Origin: Pratylenchus scribneri
Taxonomy: Eukaryota; Nematoda; Chromadorea; Rhabditida; Pratylenchidae
Reading direction: 5' to 3'
Assembly (NCBI GenBank): GCA_030063045.1
Contig: JAQSEB010000085.1
Coordinates: 248,001 to 312,000, forward strand
Length of the DNA: 64,000 nt
Under the pieces are notes generated by a model, which did not search any database, had not been told where the DNA came from, and was given only the letters and a program-made list of their open reading frames with translations. The position numbers and the translations under genes are program-made. Positions 37,350-51,013 of the stretch are shown here, piece after piece (position 1 is the stretch's first letter; every line of letters begins with the position of its first letter).

Positions 37350-37425
37350 ATGTACCTATTTGGTGTAGTGGTATCATTCTTGCTTTAGAAGATACAGTCT
37401 TCGATGGTTCGATCCACGGTAGATG
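37350..37425 (+). pseudogene. tRNA-like sequence, probably degenerate
   Basis: TGGTGTAGTGG fits the internal A box and GGTTCGATCC the B box, about 40 bases apart as in tRNA genes. The T stem and the acceptor stem do not pair properly, and the candidate anticodon loop (GCTTTAG) lacks U33. It is probably a tRNA pseudogene or the head of a tRNA-derived SINE. Confidence 0.35.
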
Positions 37426-38016
37426 GAAAGAATTCTAAATTTTTTTCTAGCCAGTAGCCACAAATCATTCCATTAATTTATTTAGAAAAAGCGAAGAAAA
37501 GTTAAATTTAATAGGCCGATAATGATTTTATTTTAGTTTGTCCATAACAATGCATTGTTGAATAATTAAATTAATTTGGTTATATTCTTTTATTTATTTT
37601 TTTTTTTTTTGTAAAAAAATAATGTAATGTGGGGAGGGGACAATCGCGCAATTCAATCCAATTCACAAAAATTCCCCCAACCGGCCAGCCAAACAGCCTA
37701 TTCAAAACGATGTTGAGGAGAAAGGAGGGTGTTGGCTGGGATTGGGACGAGTGGATGATGGGATGGACAAATTCTTCCATGAATCAACACAAAAACGCAC
37801 CAGATAAAGCGGGGGCGTGTGAAGTGGGTGTGGAGGACGGGAATATAAATTTGATGTGAACAAAAAGAAAATGGTAAATCTTTTTGGGGGATTATTGCGG
37901 GGCGATGGAGATTGGAGAAAAGGTCAATATTTATTCAATAAAATATGAAAAATTGATTAAAAATTAAAAAATAAATAAATTAAAAATTATTGGAAAGGTC
38001 AATATTGTGGGGAAAT

Positions 38017-41000
38017 TCAAATGTGTAAACTCTTTTGATGGGCATATGAATGGGCAATTTCTGCGTATTTGGCATAGAATCCATGGTTGGGGAAGGCAAA
38101 ACCGAGAACAAGTCGATGATAACTAAAATACAAATGAATTAATTGAATAAAATGCCCCCCAAAAAAATACAATGAAATAACAAATGGTTGAAGCCAATGG
38201 AGTACGGTGCGATAGGCAAAAAGCCATTGCATGTGATTGGCGACGGCATGGCGCCGTTGGAGCCGAAGGAAGACGGCGGCCGTCAACATTGGATTCTCAA
38301 TGGAAACTGCGCCACGCAACAATTGCATCAGAAAAATCTATAAAAAATGAGTGTTTTTTATAATAATTAATTAAGTTTGGAGGACAACCCAAAATTCTTA
38401 CGAGTTAGATCGAAATTCCTTCAGGGAAAATTTACGGTATTAATTTTAAGAGTTCGGATTCAGAGCATGGGTGATTGGGCCCTAAGGCTAATTTTAGTGT
38501 TATTTAAAGCTTTTGCTCAACATTTTTCCCAGTAAGAATTTTGGAAGTGTAAAGGTATTTTTGGTGCAGTTATTTTGGATATAGCGATTTTAGGGTTATC
38601 CCATTTTTTATTGCCTCAATAAGTGCCAAAGTGCCAGAACGACCGCAGCCATCGGCGCACATCAAAATTGTTGGCTGCTTGGAATGACGAGAACTTTAAT
38701 TAATAAATTAATCAAATTAATATTATTGTGTCCATCTATGATTACCGCAAAAGAAGTCGAAATGGCCAATGAAAATCGGTGTATGTCCGCCAATCCCATT
38801 GCCAATGTTGTAACCGTAATTTGCCCATTCCTCCTGTATTTTTGTTGGTGGTCGATTGGTTGGATGGCCCGGCAATATCTTTAAATATTGAGATATTGGG
38901 GTGTTCGGAAAGTATTTTAAGAAAAATTAATTATTATGATTTTAAATATTATTTATATATTTTATTATTCCAAAGAGAAGCCTAATTATCTAATTTATTA
39001 TTTTTTTTTAATTTTTGAAAAAAATATTATTACAAAAATTTATAAATAAAGCAAAATTTCCAAAATTTTCCTGCTATCATAAAGATGGTTCCTCTCTTCA
39101 ATAAATAGAAAAATTAACATTTATCCAAAAACCCAAATGAGTCAAAAGTTTTCTTTTGCCAAAATTCAAAAAATTTATTTTATAGCAAAGGTGGAGAATT
39201 TATTAATCCAAAAATTTAATTTTATTAGACCTTATATATTCCAAAAAGAAATTAATTTCTTAATTTTTATTTTTCAAAAATCCAATATCAATATTCATAT
39301 TATTTAATTATAATTTGCCCACCTTCCTCTCCATTTTCATTTTCGTCGTCCATCCAAACAACCAAATGAGTTATGGTGAAAAGTGGATCCGAAGCCATGT
39401 CAATACCAACATTCCGAACAAAAAGACGGCCAAATTGTAGGATTTCGCCCTCAAATCTGTATAAAAAAATTCAAAATAAAAGTATTCCATATAATTTATT
39501 AGAGGTGAACCCAAAATTCCTAATATGTACCAAAAATTTCTACTCAAATTTTTAGGCTATTTTATTATGATTAATAAGCTTCCGGGCAGAGGAATTGGAT
39601 TAGGGAAAAGATGGTGAAATAAAACATATTAAAAAAATTGTTGAAAAGATTTGGACCCACCTAGGCCAATAATATGGACAATGTGTACGGCAAAGTTGGT
39701 CCAGGATGGATCCATTGGCCAAAATGCCACCGTTCTCTGCCGGATCGATGGTCGATTCACAAAGTTGGAAAATCCATTCACTGCGTTCTTGCCAAACCTT
39801 TTAAAAAAATAAAATTAAATAAATAAATAATTTTAGCTACCATTCGCCAAAAATCGGACATTGTTTGGGAAAGTGGCGCCTGGGTGAGGATAAATTCATT
39901 GAGCAAAGGTCCGCCAACCACTCGGCTGGCATTGATGAAATCCGTGCCATTGCTACTAAAATAATGAAAAAATTTAATGAATTAATAATATTTATTTTGG
40001 CGAAGTCAATACGCATTGAATTGAATGGTTTATAATTTGTTATGGTTTGGTCAATAATTAATGGGTATTAAACGGTTTAAACCAATTTTGGTTCAAAACT
40101 AAGTTAGAATTGGTTAAACCCAAATCAAAATATAATCAAATAACCACTTTTTGATGCGATCTACCAACTAATAATAAATTTAATTGGTGTACAGCAAACA
40201 CAATGAATCGTTAATATTTTTCGATATTTTCAATATTTTTTTTGGAAAATTAACATTTTCAATTTTAGTTAAATTTACCTACAATTCTGTGCGTCCTTTT
40301 GATGGTGGGTAATGGAAGTCTTCGGCAAAAATGTCTGTTTTATAATGCCGAATTGTTTGCTGGTTTTCCTTTGCAATTTCCGATTGGGCTTTGAGGCGAA
40401 TTCGGGACCAATCGACGCAAACAAGTTCTATTGAAAAAATGCATAAATTATTTTAATATTTTTAAATATTATTATTTTTACTTCGATTTCGCACTTTGAA
40501 TAGGCAATTTGCATCAAATGCCTTTTGGGAACATTCTTCGGCGGTCAATTCAACTTTGTCAAAAAAATTCTCCAACACATCAAATTCAGCATAAAATCGC
40601 TTAAAAAATACATAAAATTAATCAATTAAAAAATTTTATTTAAAATAAAAATCTGAATTAACCCCAAGACATCCCAAAAGTGAGGGCGAAATTTAGGTTT
40701 CGGGTTCGAATCCTCTTATGGGAATGTATTTTTTTCCCAAACTTCTATATGTTTTTAAATATTCTAAAGTACATTTTTAAATAAAATAGAGTAATTCTAA
40801 CCAAAATTACTTTAACTGGCCTTGTTTTTTTCGCTTTTTATAGGGATTTTGGAATTTAGATTTTTATCCTGGACCAAAAAATTTAAAACCAACCGACAAA
40901 TCCGTCCTCGGTCGTCCCGGCTCAATGAGGAATGACCAGGCGACTTGCTGTGAAATTGAGGCAGCCAAATTTTGTATTCGGGCCAGCATTCTGCCGGTCA

Positions 41001-42063
41001 CATCCTGCTTTTGTCGAAACCAGCCCATCAGTGGGTCATTCAATGCATTCTGATGAATATATTTCCATTAAAATTGAATACTTCCCCCAAAATTACGCCA
41101 ACAAGTCGATCGTCCACATCCGCCTCGATGGCCTTTTCCAACGCCGAATTTTTCATTTTCATTGCCGCCTCCTCTGCCTTCGACAGTCCAATTCCAATAA
41201 ATTTCTTCTCTTTTTTCTTCTTCTTCCCATTTCGATGCTGCTCAACTTGTTGTGCATATAAGGCAATCCATTCGGCCATTCTTTGTCTAAAAATGGAACA
41301 AATTTATTTTTGAAAATATTTGCAGATAATTTAATTTTTGTACCAAAATGGGTTTAAACTGTTTAATTCCATTTAATTTTAACCAAAATATAACATAAAT
41401 ACAATTAATTTTACCCATATTTCCTCCGCAATGCCTGGGCCAATGGATCCTCTCGTTGGATTAATTCCTGGATTCGATTGGTCAAAATTAATTTGCTTAA
41501 TTCCGATTTGGTTTTCTCATCCAAATAAATTCCAATGATTCGATTTAGCCGTTGCCCAATGAATTCCTCCCTTTCATCTTCATCATATTTCATCTATATA
41601 TATATTTTAATTTAATTCAATTATCTTCAATTTCCAACCAATCTTCCATTGATTGTTTGCTCATTCCACCATCGCCAAATGCCACTCAACCATCCATTTC
41701 CGTTGGATTCAGTCTGCTTTTGTTTTGCCGCTTTTTCCAATCTTTTGGCCACCCCCAATTCATTCACCACTGTGTCAATATTCTGAATGCGGGATGACTT
41801 CATCTTCGATGCCCGCCCTTTGTTGCTATTATTGCTGGGTCCATGGCGAAGCCGGCGTTGAACACTGGTCCAATCCCATGATTCATTGATGGCCGCATCC
41901 TAAAATTTTATTGATCAAAACGGTTTTTATTTGGCAAACTTACGCGAATTTCAATACTGCTTCCGATTGAAATTGTCTCTGTCATCTCTGGTTCGGCATC
42001 ATCATCGCCGAATTGCTGTAGCATTTCAGCATCATTGTCAATTGGAATAATTAAACCATTCAT
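38017..42063 (-). CDS. Protein tyrosine phosphatase-like, intracellular
   Basis: ATG at 42063 (MNGLIIPIDNDAEMLQQFGD). The first part is charged and helical (SWDWTSVQRRLRHGPSNNSN, YDEDEREEFIGQRLNRIIGI, KKEKKFIGIGLSKAEEAAMK) and not recognised. The PTP domain follows in order: KTDIFAEDFHYPPSKGRTEL, SNGTDFINASRVVGG, FILTQAPLSQTMSDFWRMV, WQERSEWIFQLCEST, CPYYWPR. The catalytic loop is MCADGCGRSGTLALIE: C-x5-R is kept, but the preceding His is Met. No clean WPD motif is visible; the matching stretch is HWQWDWRTYTDFHWPFR. Helix 6 is QWLFAYRTVLHW. The end near 38017 is uncertain because an intron may shift the last frame. No signal or membrane helix was seen. A dispersed element lies in one intron. 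Confidence 0.75.
40003..40175 (+). repeat. Dispersed 200-base element, copy E
   Basis: Contains TACGCATTGAATTGAATGG, TTATAATTTGTTATGGTTTGG and GGTATTAAACGGTTTAAACC. It lies in a phosphatase-gene intron and is antisense to the gene. A smaller reversed fragment may exist at about 41336-41400. Confidence 0.8.
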
Positions 42064-42343
42064 TTATATAAAAATAAAGTTAATTTATTAAAAGATTTAT
42101 TAATTATCCATTCTCAATCATTTCATTTTGTTCATAATTATTCAAAATATATATCAATGTGTTATAAACATTGAATAAAATAACAAGTAAAAAATGCTTT
42201 ATAAAATTTATTATTATTGGAAAATTAATGCGGGTCAAATTTGGTTTAAAATATTATTGGAAATTGCAAAGATTCATCATAGGAATGAAAAATAGTATGA
42301 ATTATAGTCCAAAGTCCATTATCATCATTTGTTTTTGGGTAAA

Positions 42344-44046
<1,703 letters not shown>

Positions 44047-44517
44047 TTCCTTTATCTTCTAAAAAATTATAATTATAGTCATTTTTTGTCCCTTCTTAAA
44101 ATGTATGTAAAGTTGTAAAGTAAGAGCAAACAAAAACCTAAATGTGAATCCGAAAAACTCGAAAAATAAAAAAAAAAAAAGCCATCAAAAAACTGAATTT
44201 TCCATGTAAGAAAATTTTTTTAAAAGACATTTTATCCAAACCGGTTTTTTATTTTTCTTCTCATTCTCATTTTTCTCACTCACCAATTTACTGGGAAAGA
44301 AGAAAGATTTTAAACCAAAAAAACCTTTTCTTTTCGGATTCTAAGCATCTTAAAAACCCTTAATTATTAATTAAAACCATAACATTTTATGAAATGTTAA
44401 ACTATCAAGAACATGCTTGATTAAAATAATTTAATTGACATTTTCAATGGAATGCTCAAAATAATTCTACATCTCTTCAGAATATATAAGCTAAGTATTA
44501 ACCTTAATAAAGATCGG
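44047..44517. promoter_or_regulatory. Divergent promoter region, dpy-23 / lst-2
   Basis: AT-rich 471-base interval between two divergent genes. GAATCCGAAAA at about 44150 and its inverse TTTTCGGATTC at about 44333 form an imperfect inverted pair, perhaps an element end. CTTCAG at 44475-44480, about 38 bases before the lst-2 ATG, could be a spliced-leader acceptor. Confidence 0.4.
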
Positions 44518-47233
44518 ATGCAAAGTTTCTTGCGATTGCTGAATAAACCACGGATTGATGACTGGAGTCCATTGGCCAAATTTTACTACGCCGATGATGC
44601 TTTAAATGCAATTGCAAATGAATTGGATTCTTTTGATGGCCGCCGTGATCCTGAGCGATGTAACCAGCTGGTCAATAAACTTCGACATGCACAAGACCGT
44701 GTTCTACACATCATTTGTAGTTAATTTTACATTAATTCAAGTTTTTAAAATTTTTTAAAAATTTAGCCGAAATGCTGACTCTTTGTTTCCCGCATGAAAA
44801 TGACCGAGCTTCTCGCGATTATCGCGTCAAATTTCCGGACGAAATTATGCACGACAATTTGCCTGGACAATTGTGGTTCGGTGCCGAATGCTTAGCAGCT
44901 GGATCAAACATAGTTTGTTTTATTAAATTAATCTGAGAAAAGCAAGTGGTAATTAAATAAAAACCAATCAATGATGACAACTGCTGGTCATGCTAATCAT
45001 GAAAGGGCGTCTCGGTTGATGCCCAGCAAAATCATGTTGGATAAAAACCGCACTGAGATTGATTAAAAATTAAAACTCATAATATAAAACAATTCAAAAT
45101 GGTATTAATTCTCTGATTTCAAAAATGTAAATTCAAGGTCGATCATGAAGCAGAAAGTGAAGCAATTAGGCCGATGGCCAAGGATTTTGTCCGTCATTTG
45201 GAAAAACTCAGGGATCAACTCAAAGAGCAAGCAATTCGTGATCCAAGTCATTATCCGGAATCGATAAAATGCAATTTACAACATTTTGACATTCTTTTTG
45301 CCAATTTTGAATTCGCGTAAGTATCAAAATATTCTCATCTTTGCACAATAATTCTAATTTATTTTAGCTATGTTAGTGCAATGGTGCCTGTCAAATCCGT
45401 CAAGGAATATGATCGCCAATTGGATGTGGCCGTCCTTTTTTCTGATTGTCTTGCCAGGTTTTGTCATAAAATTATAAAAATTAATAATTTTAAACAATTA
45501 CAGAGCCATCAAAATTGGCTACATAACCAAAGAACAAATTGATGACTGCGACCCAAATGTGATCATCGCCCTTCCTCGACTTGCCATTGTTTGGTTTGTT
45601 CATCCAAATATTAAAATAATCTAAATTATTTAATTAGGGGCCTTCTCTATTATCCTCAAGGGGCCTTAAATGTGGAATTGCCGAAAGAGGATATCAGCGA
45701 AATGTTCCGAAATTTCCACAAAATCCTCATCCTTGTTCGCAATTTGATTCTCTCACTGAATGCGGACGAACTTGGTCGACTGGAACAGAAATTGGTGAGT
45801 GGCAGTGAGGAATATGCTCCAACAACAGTGCGGGCACTCGAACAACAAATTGGTTGGTTTTGGTTTAAATAAATTTGAACCAATTCCAATTTGTTTTGCA
45901 GAATCAATCGCCGATGATCGCATAATCAACAATGAATCACGTCAAGGAAACCAACAAAAAGTGATCATTGACCGAAATGAATACGATAATGACATTGATT
46001 ATGATCCGCATAATGATTTTCCCGAGCCCGGAATTGGCTATGTTTTTCGCAATCCCCGCTGCTCACAACTTATTCCAATGTCCACCGATGAAAAGTAATT
46101 GTAAAATTCATTCAAAAAATCAATCCATCTTTTCCGCAGAACAATTCAAATTGACCGTTCCCATTATGGCTCATCCGACAATTTAATCCATCGACTCTTC
46201 GTTTGCGTCGCCGGAATTGCCGACCAACTTCAGACCAATTATTCGGCCGATATACGAAAAGTGCTCAAAATGGTCCTTCAACCGGTTGAGGCCGTTCCCA
46301 TTTTTGAGGTAAAATTGAATAATAAATAGGTTTTTATTACTTCAAAATTTAGGTGAGCGGAAAAACAGCCCAAGTTCCCGAAAATGAGGAGGAAACGGGC
46401 ATTGAAGTGCGCGAAACCCTTCCATTGCCCACATTTGTTGGCGTTCGATGGATTCCCGACGCGGATTGTGACCAATGTACGGCATGTTCAAGGTAAAAAA
46501 ATACATACAAAATTAATTTTTAATTAAATAATATTCATATTCAGTCCATTCACAATTGTTCGACGTCGACATCATTGCCGGAATTGTGGGCGAATATTTT
46601 GGTTTGTTTTCGGATATTTTAAACTAATTTTTTTAAATTTTAATTTTCATTCAGTGGCCAATGCTCCACCAACCAAATTGCCATTCCCGAATTGGGTTAT
46701 GATCGAAAGGTGGGGGAGGGGATATTATTCATTATGGAAAATTTAATTAAAATTTTTCCGAAAAACAGATGGAATTATTTTTCATCATTTAATTTACCCA
46801 TAAAACATTATTTTTTTGTCAAAAATTCTTTTTTACGACGATATTTAGCAATTGGAAAATGTCGAGGCTAAAAGCCTAAGGGAAATAGGATTTAATAGCC
46901 AATTTGGCTAATTATTATGGTCAAAAAAAATATTTTGATTTTTTCAGAACAAAAAATTCTCACTAAATTAATTGCCATCAATTAAATTATTTTCCATCAT
47001 TTTTTGCTAAGGTTCGTGTCTGCGACCTCTGCTTTGAGCATCGTTTCAAGCAACAACATCAACTTTTGAGGCAAGCATTGGCCAATATGGGCGATGGGGA
47101 CGAGGACAGCGAAAATGACAATATCAGCAGGGAAATGGAATGGCACAGAGGCGGAATTGGTGGGAACAATGAAAATGCGACCTCTCCTTCAACATCATCC
47201 GCAAATTTGGCAGCCGCAATGAACAGAAATTGA
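44518..47233 (+). CDS. lst-2: FYVE-domain protein LST-2 (ZFYVE28-like)
   Basis: Endosomal PI3P-binding protein; LST-2 is a negative regulator of EGFR signalling. ATG at 44518 ([20 protein letters not shown], then [20 protein letters not shown]), the conserved N-terminus of the family. The middle includes [45 protein letters not shown] and [17 protein letters not shown]. The C-terminal FYVE finger is complete: [35 protein letters not shown] and [11 protein letters not shown], with the WxxD, R-R-HHCR and RVC signatures. A Ser/Asn-rich tail ends at 47231-47233, and an AATAAA lies at 47322-47327. The intron before RVCDLC is about 300 bases; the others are mostly short. Confidence 0.95.
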
Positions 47234-47734
47234 GCGGAAATTTAGACAAAATTTTTCCAATTTATTCATATCAAACGGATGAACAAAAGAAGAATAAGAA
47301 GCTATAAAAGAAAATTACCTAAATAAATTTATAATTTGATGATGTGACCTTTCCTCCTCCTCCTCAACAAATGAAAATAACGAATTGTGATTATATTTTT
47401 TTATTTTCAATTTCACATTTTAAATAACAATTTTATCGGACTTCAAATTTTATCATCACATAAATTTATATTCGGTCCATTTTTTAATAAAATTTATTTT
47501 TATATTCCTTTTTTGTGGATGGGTAAAAATTAATGGAATAATTCGGGTAAATTAATGGAATAATTCGGGTAAATTAATGGAATAATTCTCGCATTCATTC
47601 ATTCAATTGAAAAATCGAATTGGTCGAATCCCATTTTTGCGCGGTGCCGGCCGCCCAACCACATGGCTCACTCGATTATAGTCCCCTGGGTCCGTGTCTC
47701 TTAATGTCGGTTTTGGCTGTAAATTTGTGTTTTT
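47234..47734. other. Convergent 3' flank with short tandem repeat
   Basis: Between two convergent genes. Three copies of a 22-base unit, AATTCGGGTAAATTAATGGA plus AT, lie at about 47520-47590. No gene. Confidence 0.5.
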
Positions 47735-49075
47735 TTAATGTCTTCCCAATTTTCCAATGTTTGCCTTTTCATTTCCAAATCCTTGATTTCCGATATCAGA
47801 AGGCCCAGCAACATCCAAAGGACTAATTTTTGCTTCATCATCAGACGAAATGCCGGGCACATGAACCTGCGAATAATATATTTGAGTACCATTGAATATT
47901 TTCCATAAATTTTTAGTCCATAAAACTAAACATCCCAATAAAACTAATAAAATTGAAGAAGACACATCGAACGGTCTTAAATTTCATTTTACATACATTT
48001 CGAAGAAAAATGCCTACCTATTCTCTGGAGAATTAGAATTGTACCTATTCTTATTCTTATGTAAACTGCATTTAATTTTCTTAGTTAAGCCATTTCCTAG
48101 AGGAAACTCTTAGGCCTTTCAAATGGTATATCATCTTTCCCAATTTGGCATTAGCTTCGCTGAACTATGTGCCAAAAACCAATCTACATGATGTTGATTT
48201 ATTTCTGCTACAGTATAAGAATTAAGACAAATGGAGAACAAACCACGGGAATGGCCAATTCTGCTTCTGTTGGAGCATTCGCCTCTGGGATGCTCCCATT
48301 TACCATTGGTGGTCCTTGACCTTCTGCTGCAATTCCATTTGTTTGATTTTTGTTGTTTTGTTCCACTTCGCCGATTGAAGCTCCTAAAAATCCACATTCC
48401 TTCAGGCATCCATCATTTTTTACCGTCTTCATTTCCTCCCTCCTCATTGCTCGCAGTATCGTATTTTTGGTGCAGGGCATCATCCAATTCCGGGGGAATG
48501 CGGAATTCATTCAACACCTCCTTTTTGACCATAAAATCGCATCTAAATCAAATTCCCATTTTTGTTTTAATTTGGATTTATGTGTCAAACTGATGAGGGA
48601 GAAATGCTCCCATAAATGGGGCAATGGAACCGTAACTGAGTAATTCTTGGGCCTGCGAAATTGGCCGAACAAATGCCTCGGAGAGAAGGGCACCGGCACT
48701 TCCTCCGCATTTTGCATCGAATTTTACTCGAATACTAAAAATAAGAAAAATTATTTTGGAATCGTTCAAATGGACCAAATTAATTGGCAACGAGTCAATT
48801 CGCAGCCATCTTGGACTATGGCCTAAATTGGGCGCAGAAAATTGATATAAAGAGAATTAATTTGGACCCGCATAAAATCAGGTGTTAGCCTTTTTGACAT
48901 TGGCGGTTGGGCCGGTGGCAAATTCCATTTTGGCATTTTCTCTTGTCCCCCGAATATTCCTTCGCCTCCGCCAAAATCTGCTCGATTTTGGGCTTTTGTG
49001 GCCGCCGCTTTTTTTATGCCTTCCACAGTGGCTGCCGCCGCCGCCTTCCTCGCTTCCTCCAATGCTGCTCTGGTC
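47735..49075 (-). CDS. Hypothetical low-complexity protein or 3' part of next gene
   Basis: Minus-strand exons joined by frame: an Ala/Lys-rich helix (MTRAALEEARKAAAAATVEG), KWNLPPAQPPMSKRLTPDF, an IRVKFDAKCGGSAGALL exon continuing RPISQAQELLSYGSIAPFMG, then CDFMVKKEVLNEFRIPPELD, an Asn/Glu-rich piece (IGEVEQNNKNQTNGI) and a C-terminus VPGISSDDEAKISPLDV stopping at 47735-47737. No known domain was recognised. The first exon can be joined in phase 0 to LLRNGE of the CPG4-like exons, across an intron holding a dispersed element, so this may be the 3' half of that gene. The junction near 48845 is not resolved. Confidence 0.35.
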
Positions 49076-49187
49076 ATCTCCAAATTAGTTTAATTAAATT
49101 TCGAATTAAAATGGAATATTATTTAATTTGCCAAAAAATATTAAAACCAAAATAATTAAACCGGTTTAAGTATTTATCTTATATTTA

Positions 49188-49425
49188 CAAACCATTATAT
49201 ATCCAATTGGAATTGGATAGAGCTAGTCAAAATGCATTGAACGATATATAATTTGTTATAGTTTTGGTTAAAATTAAAGATATTAAAAGGTTTAAACCAA
49301 TTTTGGTTATTTGGTTCAAAATTAATTTAGAACGGTTAAACGTAAGCCAAAACATAATCAAATGATGCATCTTGACCATAGATCTTATCGATAGACTATT
49401 ATAAGGTGTAAGGCACTCGGATAAA
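49188..49425 (+). repeat. Dispersed 200-base element, copy F
   Basis: Contains GGATAGAGCTAGTCAAAATGC, TATATAATTTGTTATAG, AAAGGTTTAAACCAATTTTGG and ACATAATCAAATGATGC. It lies between minus-strand exons and is antisense to them. Confidence 0.85.
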
Positions 49426-49478
49426 AAGGGTTATATTTTTTAGGTATTTTTAACGTTTTTTTCCGTCAAATTAAATAT

Positions 49479-51013
49479 TTCCCATTAAAATAGCATCACC
49501 TCTCCATTTCGAAGCAATCCCCCACTCCCAGTCAGCGATCCTAAGCCGGCATCTCGGCCAAAAACTTGTGAACCGAATGCTTCGCCGTTGGCCAAACTGC
49601 TCAATGCTCCTTGCATAAAATTGTCCAAAATACCGGATTGAACCTTTGTGAAGGAAATGCTTAAAAATATAACATTTAAATGGCAAACCGCCCAATGCGC
49701 TAAACGCTCTTTGACATGGCATACGTGTTCACATTCAAAAAAAGAAATGGGGAAAATAAATGCCCCAGGGATTATTCATTTTTCCCTATTTGTTAACTTT
49801 ACAGAATATATTTTTATACTGTAATATTGATGATTTCCTTTGTCTGTAATTTAAGATGGAGAAGGAGAATATAATTTTAAAAATCCAAAAATATTTATTA
49901 CTACAAAAAATTTTCAAAATTCAATTTAAATTTTGTGCGAGGAAATTTTCATTTTTAATTCTAATCATCCATATTAACCGTTAGTTTAGTCTCTTTTTAG
50001 ACAATATATATTAATATTTAAATTATTGTCAAAAAATAATCGGCCACAAAAGTTAAGGAAAAAACTCAAATTGGTGGATTTTGGCCTAATTTGCCTCCTT
50101 TGTGGCCATATTTTTAAATTTTATCAAATTCATGAATTCTCATCCCAATCAAAGCTATTAAGCTTTATTCACTTTGGTATTATCGTGGAAAATTAGAATT
50201 CAATACAAATAAAATTTTACTTGCCTTTATCCACTTCATCCGCCTGCGCATCGATGCATTCAATGACCGCTTCGAATGCCTTCCTTTGCTCAATGCACAT
50301 ATAACGAAGACCCAAAATCAAAATTAAGGGATTTAAGCAATTTCGAAATAATTTAAAATGAACCGCTCGTGAACACGTGGAATGTGTCCTGATTTGTGCA
50401 TTTTTCCCCTTTCAATTTGTCCATGCATGCCACCGTTTGATTGTAATTGTCACAAACTCCTTTGAAACGTTCATAATTATTGACCGATTGAATGGCCGCT
50501 TTGGCCGTTTCACTGAATTTGGATAGGCATTCCCTTTGGCAAAGTGGCATTTCCGGATGTGGAATAAAACTGAATAAATCAAAATTAAATTTTCCGGAAA
50601 GAATTAAAACTTTCCGGAAAGAACTTAGATTAAAACTTTCCGGAAAGAACTTAGAATTAAAACTTTGCGGAAAGAACTTAGAATTAAAACTTTCCGGAAA
50701 GAACTTAGAATTAAATTTTCCAGAAAATTTATTGTTGAAATAAAATTTTGAGCTGAATTTTATTGACCTTGGCCCATTTCCGCCACCCCCTCCTCCTGGA
50801 ATATCCTCTGATGTGGGTTTTTCGGCACTTTGATGATAATAATAATCATCGTCTGGTGGATCTAATCAAAAATTCAATTCAATTCCCCATCTCTCATAAT
50901 TTGCCTTCATCCAATGGACTTTTTCGGCCATCCAAAAGACGCACTTCTGGCAATTTTCTTGCCAAAATAATATTCACAAAAATGGGCAAAATTAACAGAA
51001 TAAGGAAGTGCAT
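49479..51013 (-). CDS. Secreted CPG4-like (chondroitin proteoglycan 4 domain) protein
   Basis: ATG at 51013 gives a clear signal peptide (MHFLILLILPIFVNIILA), then RKLPEVRLLDGRKSP. A GC-AG intron (50862-50904, GAAG|GCAAAT) leads to an acidic, Tyr and Gly-rich linker (PPDDDYYYHQSAEKPTSEDI). Next come Cys-rich exons: PLCQRECLSKFSET, FKGVCDNYNQTVACMDKL, GLRYMCIEQRKAFEAVIECI, spacing that resembles the nematode CPG4 domain. Later exons read ECEHVCHVKERLAHWA and FMQGALSSLANGEAFGSQVF, Gly-rich. Two expected acceptors do not end in AG (TTTTGG near 50311 and a T-run followed by GA near 49735), so this gene may be decaying or carry sequence errors. An intron holds a minisatellite array. Confidence 0.5.
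50590..50735 (+). repeat. CCGGAAAG minisatellite, array 4 (27-base unit)
   Basis: About five units of CTTTCCGGAAAGAACTTAGA plus ATTAAAA, one with a GCGG variant. The array lies wholly within a CPG4-like gene intron (50577-50772). Confidence 0.95.

Larger units (their letters stand above)
31732..38016. other. Gene-poor 6.3-kb region
   Basis: No supported gene. Openings include a 247-codon frame at 34177-34920 (-) and others at 33903-34310 and 35304-35750, but both strands are open over the same bases and no motif, splice pattern or start context supports them. It contains two palindromic MITE-like copies, a minisatellite array, an 11-base G run and a tRNA-like sequence. Confidence 0.4.

Noticed and set aside
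40685..40730. B-box-like GGGTTCGAATCC suggesting a tRNA
   Set aside because: No A box or cloverleaf upstream. Partly similar stretches at about 18062, 38390 and 39505 hint at a decayed repeat, but alignment by eye was too weak to call.
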